A stretch of 64,000 bases of DNA from NCBI GenBank assembly GCA_963931865.1, contig OZ007507.1, positions 7,747,847 through 7,811,846 of the forward strand. Direction: 5' to 3'. The translations under genes were made by a program, and so were the position numbers. A model generated the notes under the pieces. It was not told the DNA's origin. It ran no database searches and worked only from the letters and a program-made list of their open reading frames with translations. Positions 36,373-47,350 of the stretch are shown piece by piece; the stretch's first letter is position 1, and every line of letters begins with the position of its first letter. This stretch comes from Axinella damicornis (Eukaryota > Porifera > Demospongiae > Axinellida > Axinellidae).

Positions 36373-36797
36373 TATGTCATTTTTTTTAGCAGCAGGCGCA
36401 TGCATACTGGACTCTGGCATTAACACTGCCAGCAATGGCTGAAGAATCAGACAAGCATCTCAAAAGCCAACCCTTTTCTGGATGGATACTACTTGAAGCC
36501 AGTGCTCCCTGAGCTGAAGACCATAGTTAAGTATAGTGTAGCTAAAATAGCTATACCAGATAGTAGTAGCGACACATTGTTGAGTCTTTAGATAGGCATT
36601 CACCCCTCTCACAGAACACAGTCTAGTAACATAATTATTACACTCCTGGTAGGGGAAAAATTGTGCCGCGTAAATAATATAATACAATATAATATAATGT
36701 TTGAGTACTTAGGATTGGCCTACAGAGATTCTGACTACACCGCCGTGATCGCTATCATGCACTGACCTGTATGATAAAAGTTGGTGCTGAAACTCAC

Positions 36798-36844
36798 CTT
36801 GGTGGTGGAGATATGAGCGCTTTTGTCTCGCCGTTGGCAGCCAT
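36798..36844 (-). CDS. Candidate first coding exon (MAANGETKALISPPP)
   Basis: On the minus strand GGCAATGG gives a good start context. Fifteen codons read MAANGETKALISPPP and end AG before the consensus donor GTGAGT. CpG-rich DNA lies upstream (36850-37130). Later exons to the left were not identified, and mobile elements fill that side, so the gene may be cut off. Confidence 0.4.
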
Positions 36845-37338
36845 TGCCTCGAGCGCTCCATCGACTTCCGGTGGCAGTACCGTTCTTAGGAAAGGCACAC
36901 GAAGATTCTGACCACACGGCCGTGTTCGCTGTCGTTCACTGACGCTTACATGCCAAACTCACCGCGCTGGCTCAGTTGTGAGTGCTGTAATAATGTCTTG
37001 TCTTCCGCCATTGCTCGCGATCGACTGAGCGTGGTTGCACGTGGCATGTGCGTTAATTGGAACTTATTGCAATACTTTGCTTGCGCTACGCAGGTTGCAA
37101 CGCGGCTACTTTACATACTGATAGCGTTCTTAGGAAAGGCACACGATCAGATCTTCTCTAGCTCTATAATTATATAGTTATCATCATGGTACTCACGTGA
37201 TGTGTGATAATTGGAACGAACTGCCACACTTAGCTTGTGCTACCGTTTAACTGCGGCTACCAGGAGTGCGGTTGCCCCTCGTTATAACACAGAGAATTTA
37301 CCTCAGTCTAGTTACGGTAACACAACAGCGCAAGGCAC

Positions 37339-38277
37339 TTCTAATTCAGCGATCTTGAATAATAATTACGTATTGTTGCTAAGTGATCGTTTAAGTGCGC
37401 ATGCGTACAAACATGAAAATGGCGTGACAAATGAAGCCATAGTTATTGAGTGGGCAGCTGTAGCCGCCTGGTGAAGACTTGGAGGTTGCCAAAAAGCGAT
37501 GGGCTGGTGCACTGCTCGGTGTAACTTGCTGCTGTTTCGTGCGAAAACCATCATGAGGGATTGAGGCGACGTTGAGCTAGCCCGTCTGAAAGAAAGAAAG
37601 AAGAAAGAAGAAGAAAGAAGAAGAAAGAAAAACAATTTGCTCGTTTTGCGAGTACCTGGTGTGGTACTTTCGCGATGGTTTTTCGCGATGCGAGGAGTCT
37701 TGTTGGTCATGAAAACACCCGAAGATGAACGGTATGTGGTTATAAAGGCTTATAAGTGTACCGTTTCTGAGATTTGGAGAGATTCTTTTGTATTACCATA
37801 TATTGCGTGTACGTCGTATCCCTACATACAGAGTCTACCGACTCTGTGATACAAAAAATCTCTCCAAATCTCAGAAACGGTACACTTATAAGCCTTTATG
37901 ACCACATACCGTTCATCTTCGAGTGTTTTCATGACCAACAAGATTCCTCGCGTCGCGAAAACCCGTCGCGAAAGTACCACACCAGGTACTCGCAAAACGG
38001 GCAAATTGTTTTTCTTTCTTCTTTCTTCAGACAAGCTAGCTCAACGTTGCTTCAATCTCTCACGATAATTTTCGCACGAAACAGCAGCATTTTCAACTGA
38101 GCAGTGCAACGTCCCATCGCTTTTTCGCTACCTCCAAGTCTTCACCAGGCGGCTGCAGCTGCCCACTCAATAAATATGGCTTCGTTTGTCACGCCATTTT
38201 CACGTTTGTACGCATGCGCACCTAAATGATCACCCAGCAACGACACGTAATTATTACTCAAGATCGCTGAATTAGAA
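37339..38277. repeat. 939-bp fold-back with arms of about 450 bp
   Basis: The left arm from TTCTAATTCAGCGATCTTGA is mirrored to the right arm ending TCGCTGAATTAGAA. Mirrored landmarks include GGTACACTTATAAGCC, the AAAGAAAGAAG tract and GCGCATGCGTACAAAC. The spacer at about 37790-37850 carries CGTGTACGTCGTATCCCTAC, also present inverted at 35445-35464. Confidence 0.75.
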
Positions 38278-38679
38278 ACAGTGGGGATGACTGTTGTAAT
38301 TGTGTTGTCAATCAAATGAGGCACTCTTTATAGGACTGAGGTTAGTCCCTGTACGCATGATTTAGCTATAGTCTATTGCTACCTATACTGTATTCTGTGA
38401 GCAGGGTGAATGCCTATCTCAACCTTCAACACCCATGGGAATGTCCCTACTATAAACTGCCTATGCCATGGTCTTCAGACAGGGAGAACTCTGTGGCTTT
38501 AATTGTCATCCATCTAGGGAACAGTTGACTTGAGATGCCCGGGCCTGATTCTTCAACCAATGCTGGAAGAGTAATATTCCAAAGCAAGGACACCTACTTC
38601 CCAAGTGCCTGTGAGGTCACTGACTCTTGCGGCAAACTTCAGCTCAAACATGCGCCTGCTGCCAAAAAAATTTACATAA

Positions 38680-38965
38680 ACAAGTAATAAAAAACATTAA
38701 AAATGTAGCAGGATGTAGGGATACCAGAACGGCAAAAAGTAAGGAAACAAGAGGGATGATCGAACATAACAGTGAAGTATACAATCACCCCTACATATCT
38801 TTTTTCATTATACATGTATATATGGAAGAAGATCTCTGTGTGGGGGGGGGGGGGGGGGGGGTTGTATACTTCACTGTTATGTTCGATCATCCCTCGTTTC
38901 CTTACTTTTGCCGTTCTGGTATCCCTACATCCTGCTACATTTTTAATGTTTTTTATTACTTGTAC
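38680..38965. mobile_element. About 286-bp palindrome with poly-G loop
   Basis: It has the same arms as 36110-36372 (TGTAGCAGGATGTAGGG and its inverse), but the centre holds a run of about 20 G at 38842-38861. Confidence 0.75.
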
Positions 38966-39040
38966 ATTATTATAATTCAGTTTGTCAAAAAGATTTTGTC
39001 GTGTACCGACATGTCGACAATGGTTGGTTATGTACACGTG

Positions 39041-40010
39041 TAGTCTCGGAAGGGCAACTATGAAAGCAGGAACGGAATGGAACGCGGAACGGAACGTGGA
39101 ACGGGAGTAAGATGCGGGCCGCGCGCTAGACTGGACTGGACTCACCCAAAAATCTGTAAAATGCCTTTTTCAGTGGAGGGCAGAAGATAAGCATACTTAT
39201 TTATTCACTAAGGTCACTTGCATAGCCTGCTTTCGTGTCTTTCCAGAGGTCAAAGGTCAAGTGCATATTTAATGAGCTTCAATGAAAAGATTAGAAGAGC
39301 ATTTATTTACCGCAGACAGCGAACTCCAGCTTTTTGCTGAAGCATAGAAAACAAAAAGAATATTCCTCTATCATCCCCGACTGACTGAAGCGCGTTTTGC
39401 TGAAGCTCATTAAATATGCACGTGACCTTTGACCTCTACCGACTCGTGAAAGACCCGAAAGCAGGCTATGCAAGCGACCTTAGTGAATAAATAAGTATGC
39501 TTAGCTTCTGTCCTCCACTGAAAAAGGCATGTTACAGATTTTGGGGTGAGTCTAGTCCAGTCAAGCGCGCGGCCCGCATCTTACTCCCGTTCCACATTCC
39601 GTTCCGCGTTCCATTCCGTTCCTGCTTTCATAGTTGCCCGTCTCGGAACCAGACCCTTCGCGCGGGGGAGGAGGAAAGGGTCTGGGCACCATCTTACATT
39701 CGAGTTGTCCCCAGGTTGGAATGTTGACCTAACGAATCAGAAGCGTTGATTGCGAATGACGTCAGGGAAATGATTTTTCTGCAGACTTTCGGTGTCGCCA
39801 GCGACTAGACACGGCAAATCGCTGTGCCGTACTGCAGTACCCGCGAGTGTCTGACAAAAAGTCGAGCAGAGCAACGAGCAGGTCGACTGTGTTCGTACGC
39901 GTGGTATCGCAGTTGATCACTAATTACCACGCATAATTACATTCCGTGAGGACAACTGGAATGTAGGCCCTTTCCTCCTCCCCCGCGCGAAGAGTCTGGT
40001 TCCGAGACTA
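39041..40010. mobile_element. 970-bp MULE-like element with exact 9-bp target duplication
   Basis: The ends are TAGTCTCGG and CCGAGACTA, flanked by GTACACGTG at 39032-39040 and 40011-40019. It contains two fold-back modules. The first (39041 to about 39646) has arms including GAACGGAATGGAACGCGG and its inverse. The second (about 39643-40010) has CCAGACCCTTCGCGCGGGG and its inverse. The paralogous DNA at about 34650-34700 has only one copy of the target, an empty site. Confidence 0.8.
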
Positions 40011-40238
40011 GTACACGTGCAGAATGCAATGTTTATAGGTAGATTTTATGTAGTGATATTTTATTTTCTGACACACATTTGCTTATAATACTTGACTGGT
40101 AGCATCACTAGACACTTACCTATACCATACTTCAGCCTCCAGATGTGCACACTTTTCCTTGCCGCGTGGTAGTCCGTCTTATGAAGCTCCTCCAAATTTC
40201 GCAGAAGGAGTGCAACACTGCTCGATTGCTCACAACTA

Positions 40239-40338
40239 TTACCCCTCTAGACCCCTTGATCCACGTTTGCTATCCGTAGGAGCGATTAGAGATGGAGTAG
40301 AGAGGGAAGCTCTGCTGCTGATACCGCTTCCGTCCTCC
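40239..40338 (-). other. Possible minus-strand first exon (MEDGSGISSRAS...)
   Basis: TCAAAATGG starts a short minus-strand frame reading MEDGSGISSRASLSTPSLIA and onwards, with GGGTAATA as a possible donor near 40240. The evidence is only a start context and composition. Confidence 0.15.
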
Positions 40339-40556
40339 ATTTTGACACCGGAAATGCGACGCCGTCTAGACGTCTAGTCTGCAAATAAATTTCCGGGTTG
40401 CGTAATGACTGCTTCCCCGGCTTAGGAGGAATTTATGCCAACTCATCAGTGTCAGACATCACTAGTCGAGATCCACTGAGATCGGCCTGGCGATGAGGTG
40501 ATTCGAGCGCTAAGCGCAGTCTAGTGTAGTCCAATCCTTGAGAAGTCTTCACAAGA

Positions 40557-40599
40557 ATGGTGGAGCCGTATCTGTCTCATCAACACCCGCCAGGGCCAT
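40557..40599 (+). CDS. Candidate first coding exon of the Argonaute gene
   Basis: AAGAATGG is a good start context. Fourteen codons read MVEPYLSHQHPPGP before the donor GTAAGC. Proline-rich starts are common in animal Argonautes, and the position is upstream on the right strand. The N-domain exons that should follow were not found between 40600 and 42209, so the link is tentative. Nothing else in that interval is supported. Confidence 0.25.
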
Positions 40600-42209
40600 G
40601 TAAGCTTGAGGCATGACTCAGACTGGGCATGTTACATGTAGCCATATAGGGTGGGACTTCTGTAGTGTACGCTTCCCCTCTATTGTGAGTTAAAATGTTT
40701 TTTTCAACTTCCAACTATCGTATAACTTATACAAGTGCCTTGGAGATAACCTTGTTAGTTCCCAGGCTTGGGCTGACACAGGTGCACATGACTTACAACG
40801 AGCATCAAAGGAGCCATCTGTTCTGTACATACCCTGCGGTGTGAGTACGTATAGCGTGTATATATGCATTGAGAGGTGCTGGTAAGTTATACCTGGTGGG
40901 TTCATCACCTGTCTGCCCTCAGCCCCAGTTTCATGTGCAAGATTTTCCTATGATGTCACCATGTTGACAGTCTGTGCTGCATGCAGCTGCATGTACAACG
41001 TAGTGTCCTGGATCATGGAACACACACGTTTATTTGCTGTCATGCTACATTTTGTGGATATGGTTGTGATATACGGTACACGTCGGGAAAAAGGTAAAAC
41101 CAAATTTACGACTGTTCATGAACTGTTCTTGATGAGCATTCATTGGAAGTACCTCTTACGGCACTTGGAGTCACATGATCATGACAAGCCTGGCAGCATG
41201 TAGGTTGTACGCACATCTGTGTACAGTGTGTGTATATTATGTGAAAATGTTACAGCAAACACTCTCAAGAATTAGTGGACCAGGAGCGAATAACCCTTGA
41301 TCGTGACAGTCGATGAATGTTTGCGAATTTCATACCTTTATTCTAGCATGTTCTGTACTGCTGAGTGTGGTACTGGCGTGGTTACATGGTTGCACACATC
41401 TGAGTGTTACGTTAGCAGTAGTCACTATTGCTTATTCCTCTTGTCACCCAAGTGACTTGGTAGTCCCGTGATGGTGCACTCGAAGGGTACAAACATTGAC
41501 TGTTTGGATTAATACCAGTGTCTACCCATAGCCTTGGAAATCATGCCATCAATTACAAGGAAACCTGTGGTGTCAGTGAGTGTGTGGACATGTCGGTGTG
41601 GTAGGAGAGCATACGTAACGTACAAATGTAGTATGAGATGTTCTGGTTGACTCACTCACCAAACCTGCCTTACAGTTAGGGTCAGTTTGTTGTTGCATAC
41701 GGTATAATTATACGTATAGTATGTGACAAAAAACTAGGTTGGGACGAGGCTAGCTTTCTGGACAACTACAGCATAATATGCGAATGAGTCTAGTTTTAGG
41801 CCCAAGACAGTAATAATCTGTTACTTACGTGTACATGTACATGTATCTGTTCGTTAGCGACATGCATACTGTAGGTTGTACTGACATTTGTTCCTGAATG
41901 TTTTACTCAATGGAATATTATTACATGTTGAATTTGTGGAAATTGAATTGGATATTCTGGGGATCAGTGGGAAGCTGCTAATGGCCACACGTACCTTTAG
42001 ACATGAATCTTAGGGCTTGTGTTCACTTGGCAGGGGCTTGTGTTCACATGACTTAGGCTTGTGTTCACATGACTGGGGCTGTGTGCTTGTCACCCTCCTT
42101 ACCCTTCCTACTTTTGTCCTTCCTTCCTCCCATCTTCCATCCCTCCCTCCCCTCTCCTCCCCTCCTCCTCCCTTCCCACTCCTCTCCTCCTCTGCCTCCT
42201 TACCCCCAG

Positions 42210-42331
42210 GTTGGTATCAAAAATGTGGCCCAGGTAAACCTGGAACGTGTCCTCAGAGGAGAGCAACTAGGGATGCCCTTCGAGTCCATCCAGGCCCTTG
42301 ACGTTGTCATGAGACACCTTCCCTCCATGAG
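42210..42331 (+). CDS. AGO: Argonaute exon A: linker 1
   Basis: After the acceptor TACCCCCAG the frame reads VGIKNVAQVNLERVL, then MPFESIQALDVVMRHLPSMR, the hallmark linker-1 block of AGO proteins. It is open throughout. It ends AG before GTGAAC in phase 2, which fits the next exon. Confidence 0.85.
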
Positions 42332-42630
42332 GTGAACAGTCCCTACTCTCTTTTGTTAGCACACATGCTAATGCTGCCAGTGTTCTTACCTGCTTTATGT
42401 ATGCATAATTATAGTCTGCAATTCACTTCACTCGCTCAGCTACTGCCCCCTCATTTGCTTTTGTGTGCAGTCCAGCGTCAAGCAGTTTGAAAAGCCAGAT
42501 TGACTTTGAACTCATTACCGCTAAATCCATGCATATCCATAATATTATCGTATCGTTCGTTTGCACCCCAAGTGAATGTGTGCATATAGAGTAATATCAT
42601 AATACATGTACATCACTCTTCCCCTCCCAG

Positions 42631-42767
42631 GTATACTCCCGTCGATCATTAATTCTTTGCCCCTCCGGACGGAGAACCCTACCTCCTGGGCAGCGGGCGG
42701 GAGGTCTGGTTTGGATTCCACCAGAGCATTCGGCCATCCCAGTGGAAAATGATGTTTAATATTGATG
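42631..42767 (+). pseudogene. AGO: Argonaute exon B: linker 1 to PAZ start, with in-frame TAA
   Basis: It reads YTPVDH, a stop, then [20 protein letters not shown] and [18 protein letters not shown]. Animal AGOs have YTPVGRSFF here, so TAA (42650-42652) stands where serine TCA is expected. Splice sites on both sides are good (CCTCCCAG, GTGGGT). Confidence 0.85.
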
Positions 42768-42779
42768 GTGGGTGAGGGC

Positions 42780-43355
42780 AGGGAGGTGTGGGGAAGGTGG
42801 CAGGAGTGGAGGGGGTATGGAGTGTACGATTGGAGGGGGTAGGGGAGTGTACAAGGGAGGGGGTAGGGGAGTGTATGAGTGGAGGGGGTAGGGGAGTGTA
42901 CGAGTGGAGGGAAGGTGGCAGGAGTGGAGGGGGTAGGGAGTGTATGAGTGGAGGGGGTAGGGGAGTGTACAAGGGAGGGGGTAGGGGAGTGTACGAGTGG
43001 AGGGGGTAGGGGAGTGTACGAGTGGAGGGGGTAGGGGGGGTAGGGGAGTGTACAAGGGAGGGGGTAGGGGAGTGTACGAGTGGAGGGGGTAGGGGAGTGT
43101 ACGAGTGGAGGGGGTAGGGGAGTGTACGAGTGGAGGGGGTAGGGGAGTGTACGAGTGGATGGGGTAGGGGAGTGTACAAGGGAGGGGGTAGGGGAGTGTA
43201 CAAGGGAGGGGGTAGGGGAGTGTACAAGTGGAGGGGGTAGGGGAGTGTACGAGTGGAGGGGGTAGGGGAGTGTACGAGTGGAAGGGGTACGGGAGTGTAT
43301 GGGTGGACAAGGGAGGGGGTAGGGGAGTGTATGAGTGGAGAGGGGTAGGGGAGGG
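42780..43355. repeat. Intronic minisatellite, unit of about 25 bp
   Basis: Units of GGAGGGGGTAGGGGAGTGTA plus a short variable tail (CGAGT, CAA or TGAGT) fill most of the intron between Argonaute exons B and C. Long Pro/Thr-rich minus-strand frames across it are artefacts. Confidence 0.9.
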
Positions 43356-43463
43356 TACCATGACCGAGCAGAGTACCCTGAAACAGCTTAGAGAAAAGCC
43401 TTGTGCACGATGTACATGTAGTTGTGGGTATTCCCTTCCACTACCCCTGATCTCCTCCTGCAG

Positions 43464-43598
43464 TCTCAGCGACAGCATTCTACAAGCAGCAGCCGGTGCT
43501 GGACTTCCTCTGTGAGGTAGTGGAGCTGGGCAACGTCGACGAGCAGAGGAGACCCCTCTCGGACTCACAGAGGGTCAAATTTGCCAAAGAACTCAAAG
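43464..43598 (+). CDS. AGO: Argonaute exon C: PAZ N-terminal part
   Basis: The frame is open: [20 protein letters not shown], then [20 protein letters not shown]. It matches the animal AGO PAZ entry. The acceptor CTCCTGCAG and donor GTACTG give phase 1 joins on both sides. Confidence 0.9.
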
Positions 43599-43763
43599 GT
43601 ACTGCAGTTGTCATATTCTGCCAATCCTGAATGTACCTGTACATGTATTCATACCGGACTCCTGCTTACATGTATGTTAGCAGTACATCAGGCTATGACT
43701 TTGACAGGCAGGCATTTCCTTTGTACATACATGTACATGCTAACGTAAACGTGTCTACCCTAG

Positions 43764-43847
43764 GTCTGAAGGTGGAAGTGACACATGCTGGCCCCATCAA
43801 GAGTACCGAGTGTGCAATGTCACTCGGAGACCAGCCTCTGCACAAAC
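43764..43847 (+). pseudogene. AGO: Argonaute exon D: PAZ, frameshifted
   Basis: It begins GLKVEVTHAGPIK. The conserved YRVCNVTRRPASAQ is then found only in another frame. Two bases (AG, about 43802-43803) lie between the K codon and the TAC, where animal AGOs have two codons, so about 4 bases appear lost. Donor GTAAGT is intact. Confidence 0.8.
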
Positions 43848-44491
43848 GTAAGTTGCGCCTGGTACTAGATGATGGCAGATTTGATGGGGGAGTGAGTAGC
43901 TGCACTGTAAGGTGTATACATGTATGCTAGCTTTGCTCCCAGGCTCCTCCCTTACATACATGCACTGTATGAAGAATGAGGAGAGAGCCTCGTGAAGATG
44001 AGGGACGAGGGACAAGCATTCAGCTCCGTTCTGTGAGGTACTCCATTCTGTAGTGGCTGTACACTGTAGCTCAGCAATCCCCAGGAAGTGGCTGTTGAGC
44101 AGCCATTTGCCTCAATGACATCTAAGCAAACCGTCTTTTGTAGTTGCCTCATTCCCAGGCCTTCTCACCCCAACGTTTGTCGCTTGCAGTACGAACGAGG
44201 CTACTTTGTAGGATGTAGAGGGAGTACTATATGGTCAGCAGGTGGAAGCCTAAGACCACAGAATTCATGCTCACAGCCCAAGGAATCCTTCAGCACTTTT
44301 TGTGGTAACTTGACAACCGACTACCGAGGACATTTGCTGTTTGTTGATGTGTGCACCGTAATAAGTGTGTGGGAAATTTCCCAAAGTCTGACGTGCTGAA
44401 TCTGCTAGTATACACACCACTCGCTGTTGGTACAGCATGGCTTCACCCTCCTCCCCTTCACTCCCGCACACACCTCACACCCTCACCACAG

Positions 44492-44639
44492 GTTCCTTCT
44501 GACCATGGAGTCGGGGGACACGTATGACTGCAGCGTGGTGCAGTACTTCAAAGAGAAGCACAAACTGGAGCTGTGCTAACCCCACCTGCCCGGCCTGTAG
44601 GTTGGCCAGGAGAAGAAACACACGTACCTCCCGCTAGAG
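44492..44639 (+). pseudogene. AGO: Argonaute exon E: PAZ C-terminal part, two in-frame stops
   Basis: It reads FLLTMESGDTYDCSVVQYF, KEKHKLEL, C, stop, PHLPGL, stop, VGQEKKHTYLPLE. TAA (44577) replaces the expected tyrosine of KYPHLP and TAG (44598) replaces the expected glutamine of CLQVGQ. The flanking residues remain highly conserved. The donor is GTCAGT in phase 0. Confidence 0.85.
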
Positions 44640-45591
44640 GTCAGTGCAGAGAATGTAGATCATATTGATCATAGCTATGTCAGCACAGAGAATGTTGATC
44701 ATAGCTAGAGGTCAGTTCAGAGATAATCCATCATGCGTGTAAATTTGACTGCTATTGTGGTCGCAAAGAAACCAGTGTAGCCTTGTCTCACATGCTCGGT
44801 GGATACTGCTATGTGGACAGGGTAGTACCTTCTTTATTGTGTTTCTTTCTCCCAAGACCTGTATACGTACCCCGTCATAGTAAAGTAAGTTATCGATTAT
44901 CGTGCACCATGTACATGCTGCTGCATATATAACCACGTTGAAGACGTACATTACTGGAAGTGGGCGTGTCCCTCCATGAATAGCGTGGATTGGACAGCTG
45001 TTCATATTCTGAAAATCATGCTCTTTTACTAAATGTTATACTTACTCATTGGATTCAGGAAGAACAGCTAGCTCTGCCTCAAGAACCGCGCAATGTACAT
45101 GTATAAACATAGCCTCGTACCCAGGCCTCGACCGCCGGTGGGTACGAGGCCAGTAGAAACACTGAACCTGCACTATTGTGCCGCCAAAGTCTTGCACATT
45201 CCATTCATTTCTGCATAGAAAGTTGTTGGAGGCATCTGCACTATAACAAAACCACTGTCTGATTAGACCTGGTCAACATTGAGCAACACCACTCAGTACC
45301 CAAAGTACCCAAGGTACTGTTACAGTAGCTACAGCAACGAAAATCAGGCGTGCAGCACAAGGATCTTGGAGCTTCCGAATGTTGCAGAAAACTCACCAAA
45401 ATTTTTGTAATCAGAGAGCGGCATCTGACAATGCACACAGTTTTGCGTGCCCAAAGTTTACAGCTGACAGACTGTAACTGCAGAGCCAAATGAGAGAACT
45501 TGGAACGCACAGTGAGAGGGATCCACACTATGGATTAAGGGTCACACCCAGTTCTGATAATCTGCATCTTCCATGCCAGCACGCCAAATAC

Positions 45592-45631
45592 TAGCCTCGT
45601 TCCCAGGCTACGTGGCCTGGGAACGAGGCTA
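45592..45631. mobile_element. 40-bp minimal MULE-like palindrome with 9-bp target duplication
   Basis: It is only TAGCCTCGTTCCCAGGC, a short loop and the inverse. The flanks GCCAAATAC and GCCCGATAC match at 7 of 9 bases. This is the smallest clean copy in the window. The rest of 44640-46030 has no identified Argonaute exon. Confidence 0.7.
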
Positions 45632-46036
45632 GCCCGATACATGGTGCCTGATAATCTGTCCTGCACTAACAGTCATCTCCACTGAGCAAGTTTCACAAAA
45701 ACAAATGAGTGTGTGGTGTGAATCAGCTTCATTGTGGTAGTCTGTGTTATGTGCATCCTCTGCTAGATGCATGGCTTCATTTGACCACTTGTCAGTCATC
45801 TTCCTAGCCTTGTTCCCAGGCCGCATGGGACGTTCATGTTGCAGCATGCAGCCATAGGGGTAGGGAACACACACACAGTCATACGGGGGAGGGAACACAG
45901 ACGGGACATGTAGCCATGAGGGGGAGGGAACACAGACGGGGAGGGAACACACATGATTGTCATCAGAATGGCCACAGGCCACAGGCACTAAACATACACT
46001 CGTACACATCACAGCAACTGTGAGTCAGGTTAGCGT

Positions 46037-46243
46037 TTATAGCTGAAGCAGTCTAGCAGTAACATCATCGGCCATGTCGGTAGCGGCCCACGAGCAGCCA
46101 CCGTCTTCAAGTTGTCCAAGTGTCGCCACCGAGGAGGCAGAATGTTCATGGTGCTCTAGCCAATGACCACGAGTGGTCTCTCCGTCTTTGTTGTCGCCAT
46201 CATCCGTCGAACAGGTAGCTAGACGGTTCACGATTCCTTGCAT
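46037..46243 (-). CDS. Hypothetical small open frame, 68 codons
   Basis: The minus-strand frame starts MQGIVNRLATCSTDDGDNKD and ends DDVTARLLQL with a stop. The composition is balanced and not repeat-derived, unlike most frames nearby. It could be a short protein or a first exon. A second coding-like minus frame lies at 45640-45830 (MTDKWSNEAMHLAEDAHNTD). No homolog is recognised. Confidence 0.25.
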   Translation of the reverse strand: MQGIVNRLATCSTDDGDNKDGETTRGHWLEHHEHSASSVATLGQLEDGGCSWAATDMADDVTARLLQL

Positions 46244-46431
46244 CGAGGAGGTGCATAGCTAGAGTTCGTTGAATTTGAATATTATTGTGCACGTGCAAGT
46301 GAAATTCGCTGATTTAAAATTTACGGTAATTGCATGATCCAAGCAAACACACAAACATACACACGCACAGCACAATGAAGTCATGCTAGTGTGGGGCTCG
46401 CTCAAGCTCGCCCCAATTACTGCCCACCCAC

Positions 46432-46551
46432 CAGTCTGTTGATCTCCCTCTCTCTGTCAGGAGCTGTTCTGGAGGTGGCCTTTATCATCTTGGATGTCTA
46501 GTTCTCAGACAGCTTCTTGATGCAACGCTGACCCGGCACAAGGTTGTACAC
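46432..46551 (-). pseudogene. AGO: Argonaute linker-2 exon in inverted orientation, with in-frame TAG
   Basis: On the minus strand, between acceptor TTCATGTAG and donor GTGGGT, 40 codons read VYNLVPGQRCIKKLSEN, stop, then TSKMIKATSRTAPDREREIN and RL. This is exactly the 40-codon animal AGO exon that should follow exon E (phase 0 on both sides). It faces opposite to every other Argonaute exon here. The TAG (46498-46500) sits where glutamine is expected. Confidence 0.85.
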
Positions 46552-46849
46552 CTACATGAACGTATACAATACCACAGTGATGTTTGGAAGATGATAGCCT
46601 CGTTCCCTTGTCGCACTGACTCTGCCGGCTGCATATGTCGAAGATGGCAGCAATCATACACACAGTCGTATCATACATGGACATATACGCTTTACGTGGG
46701 GGGATGAAGTACAAATGTAGGACTGGTCGACGGGAGGAAGGGGTTGTAGGCAGGGTTGGATTCTGTTTCTGGGCATGCATACCGGTTAACACCATAAACA
46801 GTATGATGATCAATTCTACATTATTGCTACTCATTCACATCTCTCTTTC

Positions 46850-46959
46850 CTCTGCTGCTTCCTTCTTTCCCCCTTCTCCTCTGCCCCCTCTCTCTCTCTC
46901 TCCTCTCCCCCATCTCCTCTACTTGTTTCTCCCTCACTCTCCTTGCTGGTTTATCCTCC

Positions 46960-47001
<42 letters not shown>

Positions 47002-47350
47002 TCCCCACTCTTCCCTGCTCTCCTCTCTCCCCACTCTCCCCTGCGCTCCTCTTTCCCCACTCTCCTTGCTGGTTTCTCCTCCCCTCCTCTTCCCCCGCTC
47101 TCCCCCACTCTCTCCTGTTTCCCCTCTCTCCTTGTTGGTTTCTCTTCTCTCCTTTTCCTTCTCTCCCCGCTCTACTCTTTCCCCACTCTCCTTGCTGTTT
47201 TCTCCTCTCCTCCTCTTCCCCCTCTCTTCTCTTTACCCTCTCTCCTTGCTGGTTTCTCCTCCTGTCCTCTTCCCCCGCTCTCCTCTTTCCTCCTCTCTCC
47301 TTGTTGGTTCCTCTTCCTCTTCTCTCTGCTTCCCCCTTTCTCCTTTCACA
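46850..47350. repeat. Pyrimidine-rich tract with long poly-C
   Basis: About 500 bp of CT-rich sequence includes about 40 consecutive C near 46960-46998 and repeated CTCTCCTTGCTGGTTTCTC units. Long Pro/Ser/Leu frames here are artefacts. Confidence 0.85.

Noticed and set aside
40961..41203. 80-codon frame proposed as the Argonaute N domain
   Set aside because: A loose similarity to the N-domain end (KFTT...LRHLE) was considered, but splice sites and conserved residues do not line up.
42780..43355. CRISPR-like array of regular repeats
   Set aside because: The units are contiguous and variable with no unique spacers. It is a GT/GA-rich minisatellite inside an intron of an animal gene.
42679..43568. 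182- and 270-codon minus-strand proline/threonine frames
   Set aside because: They translate the intronic minisatellite and run through Argonaute exons B and C on the wrong strand.
42650..44600. Stop-codon reassignment (TAG or TAA read as glutamine)
   Set aside because: Two TAGs fall at expected glutamines, but the two TAAs fall at expected serine and tyrosine, and frameshifts are present too. Decay or error is simpler.
45629..45831. EMTVSAGQII frame as the missing linker-2 exon (EMTDVTGRVL)
   Set aside because: The resemblance is limited to a few residues, no splice sites fit, and part of the frame lies in a palindromic element.
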